Positions 36,214 to 47,414 of a stretch of DNA of 64,000 bases are shown here, piece after piece. Made by a program: the position numbers and the translations under genes. This DNA comes from Calycina herbarum (Eukaryota; Ascomycota; Leotiomycetes; Helotiales; Pezizellaceae): NCBI GenBank assembly GCA_001414485.1, contig LLEY01000001.1:372001-436000 (forward strand), read 5' to 3'. Positions within the stretch are counted from its first letter, which is position 1. Each line of letters starts with the position of its first letter. The notes under the pieces were generated by a model. The model was not told where the DNA came from and did no database searches. It saw only the letters and a program-made list of their open reading frames with translations.

Positions 36214-37867
36214 TGATTGGCCCCCAAAAATCCGAATCCAAACACTCTTCTCAACATCGCCACCTGTTGAGATCTTACCACTCTCACGATTTACGGCATA
36301 TTCATGTTACGGCGTTTAGCATATGAGTGGATATGGTTTAATTCCACCTCTTCACATTTTATTCCTCTTCGACTCCTGGTACCGGACAGGTCTTTTTCGA
36401 AAACCACACTTCATTGCTTCTTCCAACCGGCTTGTACATAATATCGACCTTTTTATTCCATAATAACTCATGGGATCAGGGAAGATTGGAGCAGCAGAGG
36501 AAAACCACTTTTACATGGGACACCAACTATGGACTTTAATAATAATCACCGCCTTGGAACGAATATCGACCGACCTGGGGATTCGACGATCGATTTTTGA
36601 GAATAAAATCCTTGGCCAACACTTCATTTCGACTCTACTTTTCTTCTTCCAAAACTCATTTCCTTCACGGGAGAGATAGAGACCCCATTTATTCTTTTCG
36701 CTTCACTTTTTTGAGATAAATACTACACAATCGCTAGAGTTACCGCCACCGCCACCATATAGATGAGGGGGGTGGGTTGACGTGTGTGCTGGGCTCAACT
36801 GTATGAATATAAAGATTCTTTTCGACGCTCGTTGAACATAGATTTTTTGGCAACAAGAACACCACTAGGAACGGGAGTTTACTGGTGTGCTGTTCATTTT
36901 TTGGGTATTAGGATGCATGGATGGGTTGAGAGAAACCCAATTCAGAGGCATGGATGTAGATGGAGATAGGGGATGAGGAGGCCTTTTCTTGAACTGTCGT
37001 TATCAAGTATCTGTGGAGGTGGAGCTCTGGGGATGATGGGGAGGGAGGTAATTGGGGAGGAGGTAATTCTGGGGATGAATGAAAGGGGGGGAGGCGAGGT
37101 GATGATCAAAAGGAGGGTGATGCAGATAGATTTGAAAGCTTGAGATAATCAATGATGACAGTTCAAGAAACACTCTTTTTGTGTTTTTGAGATGCGCGTG
37201 AATCATGAGGTTTGCTGCCCTTTGATTTCTTTTTAACGATTTGGAATTTTTGGCGTAATAGCGTCTCAGTTGGTTTTGTAGAAAATGAAAAGGAGCGTCT
37301 CCATCGGGGCCTAGCAATTTCTTTTTTCTTCTTTACCGGAGAATCTGGGTACCCCTGAATGGGAGAGAGACGGGAATTGCAACTTGCTTGTTTACCTCTT
37401 CTTCTTGTGAGGACGAACGGAATCCTAGATACGCGATGTCGCGTCACCCTCAATTGCAATTGCAATTGCTTCTCGGGTCTTTTCCTGTCTCTTTGGGGCG
37501 GGGGTTAGTGGTGGGAGTGAGTGGTGATTGGTGGGTGAGTGGGTGGGTTGTAGGTTCTCTTGATGGGGAAGGGAGGTATGTATGTGTTTGGTTGAGATTG
37601 GAGTTTGGTTTGAGAGTGGCTTGATTTTTTACTTTCTTTTAGGGAGAGAGAGAGAGAGAGAGAAGCAAATGAAGGACAAGACAGAGAAGACAGAGAAGAG
37701 GAGAAGAGGAGAAGAGGAGAAGAGGAGAAGAGGAGAAGAGGAGAAGAGGAGATGAGGAGATGAGGAGGCGGAAGTGAAAATAGAAGAAGTGAGGAAACGT
37801 TGAATGGCAATTTAAAGTAAATAGTAAATAATGAAAACAGATAGAAACTTCTTTCTCCACTCTTAGC
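36214..37867. other. Intergenic with simple repeats
   Basis: No gene recognised. An AG dinucleotide run lies at about 37,643-37,663 and an AGGAGAAG-type purine array at about 37,695-37,755. Their complements give low-complexity frames rich in S, L and F that should not be annotated. Confidence 0.45.
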
Positions 37868-38174
37868 CAGCGTATTAAATGGGTAGAGTAGAGTAGAGTA
37901 GTGACCGCTACTCTACTCTACTCAAGGGATTTCAAGTACTACTCTACTCTACTCAACACTACTCGAGTACTACTCAATGAGTACTCGAGTAGTACAGGCC
38001 GATTCGGACCGACGGTCGGGTTACTCGGGCCTAAAATCGGCGTATAGTTATAGAGTCGGAAATTATAGAAACTTTCTAACTTATATTTATATATTACTAC
38101 TATATATAGATAGACTACTTGAGTAGTACTACTCGAGTACTACTCGAGTAGTTGAGTAGTTTGTTAATACGCTG
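37868..38174. mobile_element. hAT-type MITE with perfect 8 bp target duplication
   Basis: The element starts CAGCGTATTAA (37868-37878) and ends TTAATACGCTG (38164-38174), an 11 bp perfect terminal inverted repeat with the hAT-like CAGnG start. The flanking 8 bp CTCTTAGC occurs directly on both sides (37860-37867 and 38175-38182), the target duplication length made by hAT transposases. The 307 bp interior has no coding frame. It is filled with short motifs, GTAGAGTAGAG and ACTACTCGAGTACT in both orientations, which look like subterminal transposase-binding repeats. It is a non-autonomous copy, and a full-length hAT partner is expected elsewhere in the genome. Confidence 0.85.
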
Positions 38175-38211
38175 CTCTTAGCTCAGTAAGTCGCTTGAGT
38201 AGACTCTACTT

Positions 38212-38355
38212 CGGCTATTCCTATTCGTAGGTGACCTACTTTTAACTTGAATTTTTTAAATTTTACTATTGGTAGGCAACCTACAGATAGCCTACACTCT
38301 CAACATCTAGCTAGTCGCTATTCGCTATTCGCAAGTACCCTACAAATAGCAAGTG
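38212..38355. repeat. Cluster of short palindromic repeats related to 15.6 kb
   Basis: Three imperfect units: CTATTCGTAGGTGACCTAC, CTATTGGTAGGCAACCTAC followed by AGATAGC, and CTATTCGCAAGTACCCTAC followed by AAATAGC. They match the consensus of the cluster at 15,623-15,890, especially the AATAGC tail and palindromic core. No target duplication was found. Confidence 0.55.
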
Positions 38356-39106
38356 AGCACCTCTAAATTTCCAACCCTCTTTACAAGAGCAGATTTAGAA
38401 TATCAATCATAATCCCCTCTTCATCGTAAATGAATTCACAGATTTCAATTCTGCTAAATGATTTTAAGAATGAATTTGTTTACTCCAATGTCGTAACCTA
38501 CTTCAAAGCCTAGTTTGTTTGTAGATCACCCATCAAACCTTTTCACGCCTCTCTGCGCGCGAGAAACTGCACAATCTAAGCAGGTAGTCTCTAAATTAAA
38601 TAAGCCTTAGTGAGTTGATATGAAAGTTTGTACGCACGAAGGATAAAAGAGAGAGTATAAGATTACTAGTTTTCATGTTCAATCGAGTGCTGGTGAAATG
38701 CAAACTCATTCAAACTCAAGCCAATCAAAAAAAAACAAAAAACAAAAACAGGAGACAAAAGTGATCAACAAGGTACACACCAAAAATATGAATCTTGCTA
38801 AAGTAAAAAAGAAGAGCTGGCTGTGGTACTGTGGTACTGTGGTATTGGCCCTGAAAACACATAAAAAGTTACTCCAATTCCCCCATCCCTCACTCCCGAG
38901 GGTAGAATTTCCCAATCACCTGCCTACCATTCTTTCATTCTTTTTTAGGTCATTCATTCAATTCATGTCCCATGTTATCCATCCATCAACAAATAAGAGA
39001 AACGGGCAGAAATCAGTTCGTTTTTGCATCCCCAGTTCCCCTCGTCATCATTCATCTATCCATTCCACACCCATAACGAAAATTCGAAATAGATGACTCC
39101 TTAAAT
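38356..39106. other. Intergenic 3' flank of the CaMKI-like gene
   Basis: No gene recognised. It probably includes the 3' untranslated region of the minus-strand kinase gene. A GTACTGTGGTACTGTGGTA triple repeat occurs near 38,824-38,845. Confidence 0.4.
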
Positions 39107-40485
39107 CTACCTGCCAGAGATCCTGGATTGGCCTGCACTCCATAGACCTTTTGTCGTCTCGGCAATTCTCCTCGTTTGGGCTTGAATCTGAGCTTCTGTT
39201 TGTCCTTGTCCCGAATGCCTTTCGACACCACGCATCGGGGCGTCTCCTTGAGTATCATAAGCACCTCCTTCTAATTGACCAGTTCCAGTCACATATCCAG
39301 AGTCACTTGTATCCATTTGTCCCTCATCACCCAATCCCATTCCACCCACGCCCGAGTCCTTGTTTTTGGATTGGTATTGTTCGGATGGGAGTGGTGGGGC
39401 ACCCTTCGCGGGGTCATTGGATGTAATACCATCCATCATCCCACCTTGACCTTCGCGAAGTTTGTTGATGGCACGAACGGTATCGATAGCTGCGTGGAGA
39501 GTGCGGCGTGCGTTGAAGTTCTTCTTGACAACTGGGAGAAGATCGCTTCCCTTTTGTGGTGCGCCGTTATTACCTGCTGTGAGACCAGCAACGAATGGAT
39601 GTCCTAAAGCATCATGAGCTGTCATACGCTGGGTTGGATCAATTGTCAAGCAGTGCTTGATGAATTCCCGGGCTTGTAAAGAAACACCACGCCAATATTC
39701 GATTGGGGTGAATGAGTAGTCTGCTATTAAAATAGCTTGCATCTCTTCCAAATTGGAATCTCTGTCAAAAGGCGTGTAACCACAGAGTAGAAAATAAGTG
39801 ATGACACCAATAGCCCAGATATCAACTGGCTTACCATGACCCGTCTTTTTGAAGATTTCAGGTGCCATGTAGCCTGGTGTACCGCATGTGGTTGTCAAGA
39901 CGTGGAATTGCTCCTCATCCATGATCCGGCTGAGACCAAAGTCTGCAATAAGAAGGTCGGCATTGTCTTCGGGCGTTCGAAATAGAAGGTTTTCGGGCTT
40001 CAGATCTCGATGTACGATGCCATGGTCGTGAAGGTAGGCCACAGCGGATAGTGTTGCACGAATAAGGTCGGCGGCATCGGATTCGTAATATGATCCTTTG
40101 CGACAGATGCGGTCAAACAGCTCTCCGCCGAGGGCCAGGTCCGTGACGAGATATAGGTTGTTAAGGGTTTCGAAGTAATCCACGAGGGTGAGGATGTTTT
40201 GATGGCCTACCGAAACTCGTTTGAGGACGGCGATCTCATTGCGCACCTGTTCAGAATGGCGTCAGCTTGTTTGGTTTCTACAACACCAAGGGAATTCCAT
40301 GTACCTACCATATGTTCTCTGCCAGCCATCAACCTCTTGTTTATCACCTTTGCGGCATAATATCGACCTGTGTCAATATGTACGCACTCCTTCACCACCG
40401 AGTATGAACCCGCGCCGAGTGTTTTGCCTGTTTTATATCGGCATGCCTGCACCTGTGGCTTGCCATCCTGTGGGTTGTAACTCAT
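39107..40485 (-). CDS. cmk1: Calcium/calmodulin-dependent protein kinase I-like
   Basis: Exons 40485-40309 and 40246-39107 give 438 residues. The donor is GTAGGT and the acceptor GAACAG, joining REHM to VRNEIAVL in frame. The kinase domain is complete: glycine loop GAGSYSVV (24-31), AAK lysine at 46, catalytic HRDLKPEN (138-145), DFG (161-163), TCGTPGYMAPE activation segment and a normal C-lobe (DPTQRMTAHDALGHPF). A region with VVKKNFNARRTLHAAIDTVR follows; it fits the autoinhibitory and calmodulin-binding segment of CaMKs. Such kinases carry calcium signals to growth, stress and circadian responses. The C-terminal tail is glycine- and glutamine-rich. An in-frame extension upstream lacks an ATG and is probably the 5' leader. 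Confidence 0.9.
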
Positions 40486-41063
40486 GTTTGCTGGTAGCCG
40501 CTTGTTTGCGAGGGAATATGGAGAAGGAAGGACTCGAGGGCGGGGGTTTCGTTTGAAGATTTGCAACGGGCTCTTGGAGCTGCAATGGATGTCCTTCGAG
40601 ACCTCGTAGGCTGCGATAAGGCAGGCGTTTTGCCGAGAAACGCCTGATTTCGAAAGAGTCTTGCTCAGCCTAGATCTCAATGCGGGCAGGTCGCGTTGGG
40701 GTTGATTGTCGAGAGAGCTCTTTGATGGCAGGTATCGAGTCGCACAGGAGTCCTTTCGAAAAGGAGGGGTGAGGTTGTGAAGAGGAGTCTTTTCTCGCGA
40801 ACTGTCAGCGTTCAAGCGTTCAGCCGCTCAACATTAACGATCCTCCAGTCAATGGGTGCTGTGCTGTGCTGTGCTGTGCAGGAGTTCGAGGGGTTTTTGG
40901 TGGGCTATCAGTGGCCGAAGGATGCAGATTGCGGGGCAGGACTTCTGAAGCTGAGGAGGATTGCTAGCTTGCGATTCGTAAGGCCTAGCGAAAGGAAAAG
41001 ACGAGACGAAGCAACCAAAGAGACGCAAGCTGGAACAGAAACGCGGTGTAAAGTGCAAGGGAG
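40486..41063. promoter_or_regulatory. Upstream region of the CaMKI-like gene
   Basis: 578 bp with an open but ATG-less reading frame in phase with the kinase. It contains a GTGCTGTGCTGTGCTGTGC pentamer repeat near 40,858-40,879. No separate gene is supported. Confidence 0.4.
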
Positions 41064-42050
41064 ATTTCACGGATTTTGGTGAGAGAGAAGATCCGGTTTG
41101 AAGATTGATGTTTGATATCCTTCGATTTGTTCCATTGTTGCCCGCAAGGAGTTCGCAGTGAGTGGGGTAACCCATTCCGCTGCAAAGGCACGTGATCTAC
41201 TCGCTTCCTTTTGAGCCTCTTCCCCTTCTCCATATCTTGGCTCAACTTGGCTCTCCAACCTTTCTAATATTACTTCATTAACTTGAGGCTCTACCGAATC
41301 TAAATAGAACACGCCAAACCTCGCCTTCGATCGTCATCACAGCATCTTCCTGGTAACCCCAGAGATCGCGTTCTCGAATCTTAGCCGGACCATCACCATC
41401 TTGAAAGGTCGCAGGTTCACCAGGGGTTGGCTCATCATACACAGACCCCAACTTCAGACGTTCTCGAATGTCAAGTTTGTTGGAGCGGCTCCCACGACGA
41501 CTTTATCGTTCCGTACTATCCCCCCCTTAACTGTCTGTCATGTGCAAGGGTGATTTGGCCGTGAAAATGTCTGTGCGTCTACAGACAGTTAAGGGGGGGG
41601 AATAGTACGGAGTATACCATGGCAAAATCAGTCGATTATTTGATCCTTTTCTTCATTTAGATGCCAAGGCATAATAACGGTTCTTGTTTCTTGCAATTTA
41701 CGGACCACCTCAATGAAGTTTGTTTCACGCTCCTCTACTTTGCCGCGCTCGGCCAACGTTTCCTCTGATTTGATTTTCAACAGTTGCGGAGGTTGGCCAC
41801 CAATTTTGCACCTTCCATATCCTTCTTTGCACAAGCCTTCAGACTCCGGCATGCACCGCGCCTTGTGGGGTAATTTGTCCATCAACTTGCCGCGGCAATG
41901 TCCTTTGCGAAGTTCTCTCAAGGGACGAACCCTGATGGTCTGGCCCCAGAACCCGTTCAGAGACACAATGGAACGTTTCGATCAGATTCCGGTCCCAGCA
42001 GTCGTGCCCAGTTGTGATTCTGTGGATATGGTTCTGTGGATGTGCAAATC
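41064..42050 (-). pseudogene. Decayed gene interrupted by a hairpin element
   Basis: Reading on the minus strand, coding-like sequence runs from about 42050 through QTIRVRPLRELRKGH and KLQETRTVIMPWHLNEEKDQ to a stop at 41628. It resumes beyond the hairpin (41611-41510) with SRSNKLDIRERLKLGSVYDE and DLWGYQEDAVMTIEGE. The frame then shifts by one base near 41312, after which FYLDSVEPQVNEVILERLES continues to a stop at about 41067. At least one in-frame stop (TGA near 41,980) and one frameshift are needed to read it as a single gene. I recognise no family. The two halves may also be separate genes. Confidence 0.35.
41510..41611. mobile_element. 102 bp snapback hairpin, MITE-like
   Basis: The left arm TCCGTACTAT, seven C, then TTAACTGTCTGT is followed by a loop of about 40 bp. 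The right arm is its reverse complement, with one extra base and one extra C. The stem is about 29 bp. No target duplication is visible at the ends. It could be a non-autonomous DNA transposon or a transcribed hairpin. Confidence 0.5.
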
Positions 42051-42889
42051 GGTTAACAATTATCCTAGTGGTCAAGGACATTACCTACCCCATTATGATC
42101 ATTGCTTCGGGAGGCACGAGTCTGGGCAATTTGTCTATCCGAGCTATACAATTTTTTCTAAATGTCAGGCTCAACGAGAATCGTTATGATTTAAGTAGGG
42201 CTTCGAAGATTGAATTGTTCCGGCTACTTAGAACCGTACTGAAGAGCCGTATCTTGTTTCAATACCGCTCTTCCTACTTTCACTGGGTGTGTACGGCTGT
42301 GAAATTCAAAGTTTACAGTGCGAACCCTTTCAAAAATCTCATCTTCCAAGAAATTGTCTGCTTGCCAATCTCCAGAATCGGCTCTTCCGACTCACGGACG
42401 GTCCGGATAAACCGGAGTCATCTCCTTGGGGCAGTCTTCCTCTCCCAAGAGCTCTTCTGGTGCTGTGCAAACCTGACCGCACATCATTGGAAGCGAATCA
42501 CGTGACCATTGAACAGCCCCGAAATTTCTCCAAACGACCGCGCGTCAATGCGAAAGCTTCCAAGTCTTGAAATCTAGTCCAAATTTAGGCTTTCTTGTTC
42601 CTTCTTCTGGTTTGATCGCCGACACTTTAATGCCAACAGATCAGGGGCGCTCTGCAGCGCCTCGTGGTTGATGCTTCCAATCCACTTATCAGGGTCCCTT
42701 AATTGCAAGCATCTTCGCGGCACTAGTCATGTAGTACGCAATGCTTGCGACTGAATATTATACCATCTGTCCATTCTGCTCTTTATTCTTTTCACTGCGT
42801 ATGTATTTTGATTTGGTCGATTTGTTGAGTGTACCACTATCCAGCAATCAATTTATCATCATACGACTTTCCAACTACATCTAGTCATC
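42051..42889. other. Intergenic, possible remnant coding sequence
   Basis: Frames on both strands around 42,014-42,570 are moderately long but unlike any family I know, and carry no clear splice structure. The last 100 bases precede the ATG of the following membrane protein. Confidence 0.3.
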
Positions 42890-44239
42890 ATGAGTGGCCA
42901 ACAAGGTGGCCAGCAAGGTGGCTCTGGGTCGGTTCCGGGAATAGTGGCATCAGTTCCCAGCCAGATTCTTACAGCAACAGCTACTGCGCCAATCGTTGCA
43001 ACAACTGCCCGTTCTTCGAATGCATCGTCTACTAAAGCCGCCTCCGCAGCTGCCGATTCATCGAGTCCGATGCCTACTGAGATAAAGGGAATCATAGCTG
43101 GGGCTGTAATTGGTGGTGTGGCTATCATAGCACTGATATGCGTAGTCATAGTACTGGTTGTCCAACGACGGAAGCAAGCGAAGAATGAGAGGAAGGTGGA
43201 AAAACGGACCACGGTGGAATCGAGGAGTTATTCCGGGCTCAATCAGAATTTCAAGGGCGTCCCATTCGGAAAGATGGGTGGTCACAGTCACAACAATAGT
43301 GCCATGGGAATGCCATCACCAGCACCGAGTTCAGCATACCTTCTAGGAGCTCCATCGCCTGCACCGAGCGCGGTTTTCTCGCCAACAATATCAAGATACC
43401 AACCTACATCTGATCCCGAATACAGAGGTGGATCAATCAGTCCAACACCAAGTCCCTACTCAATCACACCAGAAGCCAGCATTCGAATGGTCCCTAGTGA
43501 TCCATCTCTGTTACGCAGCTATACCGATGGTCAGCATTCCAGGACTGTGAGCGAACAAAATTCCCGCAGCTCACTTGGACGCCTCAATACTCAGAACAAC
43601 TTACCACCACCCCCAGATCTAGCAACACTCGTCTCACCACAAACAGCAGTTGAGCTCGAAACACCATTGTCACCAAGTTTCCCATTCAACCGGCATTCAG
43701 CAGCGACTAGGGATACAATGGGGTTCCCAGTCGATATTCAAGTTACTGATTTGGAGCCACATAACTATCCAGATATACCAGAATTGCCAGATAGAAGACC
43801 ATCTGCAGCACCAGAACCTCTTTTTACCAGTCATGGGTCTGGGGATTACGGAAATATGGCCTCACCCCAACCTACACGCCCAGGACTTACCAAGGATGCT
43901 TTAGAACGTGCGGTTCGAGAACGTATGGCAATGACTCCTTCTCCGGCTCCAAGCAAGTTGCTTTCAAACCAAAATGTTTCCCGAAACTTAACACCATCAC
44001 CCAATCCAATGGCTGCCGGAAGTCGAAACAGCAGTGGAGTATCGAGGGTCATGGCTCAAGAGATGATGCGAGAGAGTCCAGTGCTGGGGATGAAGAATCC
44101 TGTTGTCATTCAGGCGCAATCAAAGACATTGGCGGACTTGAGACGAAACGAAAGTCAACGAACGACGGGCAGCGTTAGCAGCATGCCCCGTGTGATTAGC
44201 GATGGCGAGTTGGATCGATTAGGAGTGGGAAGGACCTGA
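42890..44239 (+). CDS. Single-span membrane protein with S/T-rich exposed N-terminus
   Basis: An uninterrupted 449-residue frame starts at ATG in ATCATGAGT. Residues 1-62 are rich in S, T, A and G, beginning with SGQQGGQQGGSG. One transmembrane helix spans about 67-91 (IIAGAVIGGVAIIALICVV), followed by a basic stop-transfer patch (QRRKQAKNERKVEKR). The long tail is proline- and serine-rich, with a duplicated PSPAPS motif (MPSPAPSSAYLLGAPSPAPS). The layout recalls fungal wall-stress sensors of the Wsc/Mid2 type. There is no WSC cysteine domain and no classical signal peptide, so the helix probably acts as the signal anchor. The function is unknown. Confidence 0.7.
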   Translation: MSGQQGGQQGGSGSVPGIVASVPSQILTATATAPIVATTARSSNASSTKAASAAADSSSPMPTEIKGIIAGAVIGGVAIIALICVVIVLVVQRRKQAKNERKVEKRTTVESRSYSGLNQNFKGVPFGKMGGHSHNNSAMGMPSPAPSSAYLLGAPSPAPSAVFSPTISRYQPTSDPEYRGGSISPTPSPYSITPEASIRMVPSDPSLLRSYTDGQHSRTVSEQNSRSSLGRLNTQNNLPPPPDLATLVSPQTAVELETPLSPSFPFNRHSAATRDTMGFPVDIQVTDLEPHNYPDIPELPDRRPSAAPEPLFTSHGSGDYGNMASPQPTRPGLTKDALERAVRERMAMTPSPAPSKLLSNQNVSRNLTPSPNPMAAGSRNSSGVSRVMAQEMMRESPVLGMKNPVVIQAQSKTLADLRRNESQRTTGSVSSMPRVISDGELDRLGVGRT

Positions 44240-45943
44240 TGATTTGCGAGTAGAAGGATTGTGCGATGTGCTAGGTTCATTCGATACGTTTGGGAGTTGG
44301 AGCATCGGGCTTGGCGTGAAGATTAGAGGATTGGGATTTGATGGGATTGGGATTCTTGGAGTTTAAGGGTTTCACAAGATGGAGCTCGGGAGTTTTGATG
44401 ATGAAACATACAGAGAAACAAAAGTTAATAGGTTAGATAGAACATTATACCCCCGGAGATGGACGGATGGAAACAACGCCATAGCTATGTGCATAGATAG
44501 AGATAGGACGTACATAAGTCGGTTCGACAATGTATATATATACAGATACAAATATAAAAAAACAACAATTCTTCGGACAGACTTTAGTTATTGATTGTGT
44601 TTGACTCAATTCGTGCTGAGATGATAAGTAGTGGTTAGAGAGTAGTGCTCTGTTAAAACAACTTAACTGCAACGAACACAGATAAATAGCAAGTGGGATT
44701 TTCCTAGTCCCCCTCACATAATTTGCCCTATTCTCCTTGATACTTCATACACTGGAAATGGGATTAGGTGAGAGCAATCACTACATCCCGTGATCTCATG
44801 ATCCAGTGAGATTCCAAAGTTCTCGTTACTTCTTATCAGTCGAGTACCGACCACACGTATAGGTATAAAAGTCAAAATACAAATATATTGAAAGCTCGTT
44901 GGTATGTGGTGAAACAGTTTTTCTTTCTTTCTGGGTTTCATGAGTGTAGAGTATGAAAGAGCAAGAATTACGTAGACTTCGAAGTATCCAATGCGTATAA
45001 TAACAACCGAAAGTATAATGATTCGATGTTGCAACTTGGTTTTGCCCTCTTCAATATATTTGAGTATGCTTTGTACCTGGAAATAGTGTAGAATTCTTCG
45101 GATACAGGGAATATCTCTCATGAACTGATAGTGTATCACGGTATTTTTGGCGTCGAATATTATTTTACTGTCGAATCTTGTTAAAATTGAGTCTGCTTGA
45201 AATAAGGTAAACAGTTGGGGAACAATAGCTTTCTAGCTTCGTGATTTTATTATTGAAAATGTTATAATAGAACTAAAATAGAGTTGAGTGCCCGGTCATA
45301 TACAAGCGAAAAAATAGGTACAAACCCCATTCCAGTCAGCATTTGGTCGCAGAAAGATGTTTAGATAGTAAGTGCAGATAATTTGTAAAATATTTTTATC
45401 GCTAGGCGCTTGCTTTGTAAGAAATAAAAGTGATGTTTTATAATAGGTTACGACATAAGAGTCTTCATATACCCCACAAGAAGGTAGCTGGTAATAGTTG
45501 TTATTTCAAAGAAAGAGTGTTTAAAGATTAAGAGAGGGCCGGCTAGCGATGAGTTCTTCTCATATATCAATTATGAATTCACGGCCTCGTTTAAAATATA
45601 GGTTTTGAATACTAGAAATTTGAAACCGAAGCGAGTATAGTCTTAAGGTATAACTACGTCAAGATTGGATAAAAAGTAATATATTCAAGTATCGATCGCA
45701 AAAATCCCTATTCAGCTGATTTGGAGTAGACTTACGTTTGATTGGTAGAACTATACTCAGGCAGATACGTGGTACATCTAGTGTAGTAGAACAGTGACCA
45801 GACCGAGGTAAAGAATTTTTTGAAATTCTTCATCACACCATTCCCATGGTATTCTTTCTTCATATTTGAATTCTATTCCTAGATCCTAGAAGACATCACG
45901 CATACCTTAGATAAGCAGAAAAATTCCCAATATCTTTAGCTAG
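44240..45943. other. AT-rich intergenic, no gene seen
   Basis: Contains the 3' flank of the membrane protein gene and an AT-rich stretch from about 44,700 to 45,940. The frames at 44,445-45,139 on the minus strand show no recognisable features. If the downstream zinc-binding exon is real, its upstream exons should lie here, but I could not find them. Confidence 0.35.
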
Positions 45944-46255
45944 CGGACATGCTATAATTGTAGACGCGAATGCGATCCATCGACGTGGGGAGACGAGTGT
46001 CCAAATTGCGGCCATTCAAGTTGTAACTTTTGCACAGGTGGAGGTGGAGGTGTAAGTAGAGGTGGCAGGACTCCAGCAATTGACTGGTCAGAAATCCCAA
46101 TTGCGCGGAAAGGAAACGTCAACATCGAAGGTGATGACTCGGGGAAGCGGAGCCCAGAAGATAACGTTGTAGAAGAGAAAGTTGTCGACCAAACTCCAGA
46201 CGAACGTCACCTTGCCGGTTTGAGTCGGTCTAGTTCGCACAGCTCTCTTCTATAA
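45944..46255 (+). pseudogene. 3' exon of a zinc-binding protein, upstream part not found
   Basis: After a possible acceptor TAGCTAG, the frame reads CYNCRREC, then ECPNCGHSSCNFC, a cysteine pattern suited to zinc ribbon binding. Beyond it are a glycine run and a serine-rich acidic tail ending SRSSSHSSLL and a TAA at 46,253. The CxxC pairs resemble fungal proteins that start with a WxCxxC domain. No start codon or upstream exon was found, so it may be a truncated gene or the last exon of one I could not assemble. Confidence 0.35.
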
Positions 46256-47414
46256 GTACAACATAGTATATTCTCTAGATTCTCTTCGGCAACATCAGCT
46301 CCCTCCATCGCTGCAACAGCGGACTTTACCATGAACGGTGAACTACTGCTGTGAGAGTTGGGAGGGCGATTTGAACTAGTGGGGTTGGCAGATCACCCCT
46401 CAATAAATCACACAGGTGTCATGCATTCAAGGTACAGTAGTGTCGATGAATCTGGAAAAGGCTGCAAAGGAAGAAGGCTCGCTTAAGAATGGGCTTGCTT
46501 GTGCAGGAGGTGTGCTGGCAGAGCATTTTGGGAACACAGACAAGGCTGCAAGACTTGTGAAGACAGTCAAGTGAGTTCGCAAAAGCGAGGCGTATCCTCA
46601 TCACAAATACCTATTGAATGGACTAAACCAACAGACAGTTATCATATCAGTCCAACACTACTACTGATCATCCCAGCACATCTAAGAAACCAAGCAAAGC
46701 GCACAGCATCCTCATACCAGCATAACTCTCTCTAAGGTACGGCACTGCTCATCCTTCAGTCCCCTAAACCCAAACACACCCCAAAACGCAAGGCGCCCAA
46801 ATGGTATGATCAGCTTGACAGAGAGGCTCATGTTATCTTCAATTTTCCTGAGCAAGGTCGCAGGGCGTAGAGATGTGAATGCTAAGATTTGAGCAGGCGC
46901 TGTTCTTCGGGATATAAAGTCGTCTGTGTCTAACACTCGCCTCGCTGTCCCTTCATTATCGTCGCAAGAAGTGTCTTCCGTTGCTCGGCTCTATTCAAAA
47001 ACACAGCAGCCCTCTTCTTCAACGCAATGTGTTTTTACTTCGAAGCCAAGATCATGTACAAAGATTGCGAGGCAGACCCAAAACATGTGATCACAACAAC
47101 AAAATATGACCGATGTGACGAAGCCCGTAAAACAGGTACGTCTGCGAGGATGCCGAGCCAGCCATAGGGAAAAACGGCAGCATGATCCAGATAGGGACAT
47201 CAAAAAGGCCGGGGAAGTGTCGAAAGTGTCTCTCCTGAATTGGCGCCGCCTCAATCCGTAGGTTTACCGTCGTAATAACCAACCAAATCGCGCTGACGGT
47301 CTTAGACAGAGGAGAACGATGACTATTGTGATTGCGACAAGGGTCGATGCTTTAGTGAATGCTGGAGAGAGGGAGATGGGCAGTTGGTCTTGTTGTGCTA
47401 CTTTGAGTTGATGA
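46256..47414. other. Intergenic, no gene seen
   Basis: Short frames on both strands (for example 46,712-46,936 and 46,991-47,254 on the minus strand) lack recognisable features. It lies downstream of the kinase-like gene. Confidence 0.35.

Noticed and set aside
37505..37860. S/L/F-rich proteins on the minus strand
   Set aside because: They are translations of AG and AGGAGAAG simple repeats and have no other content.
40486..40815. N-terminal extension of the CaMKI-like kinase
   Set aside because: The frame is open for 110 codons upstream but contains no ATG before the one at 40485. It is most likely 5' leader.
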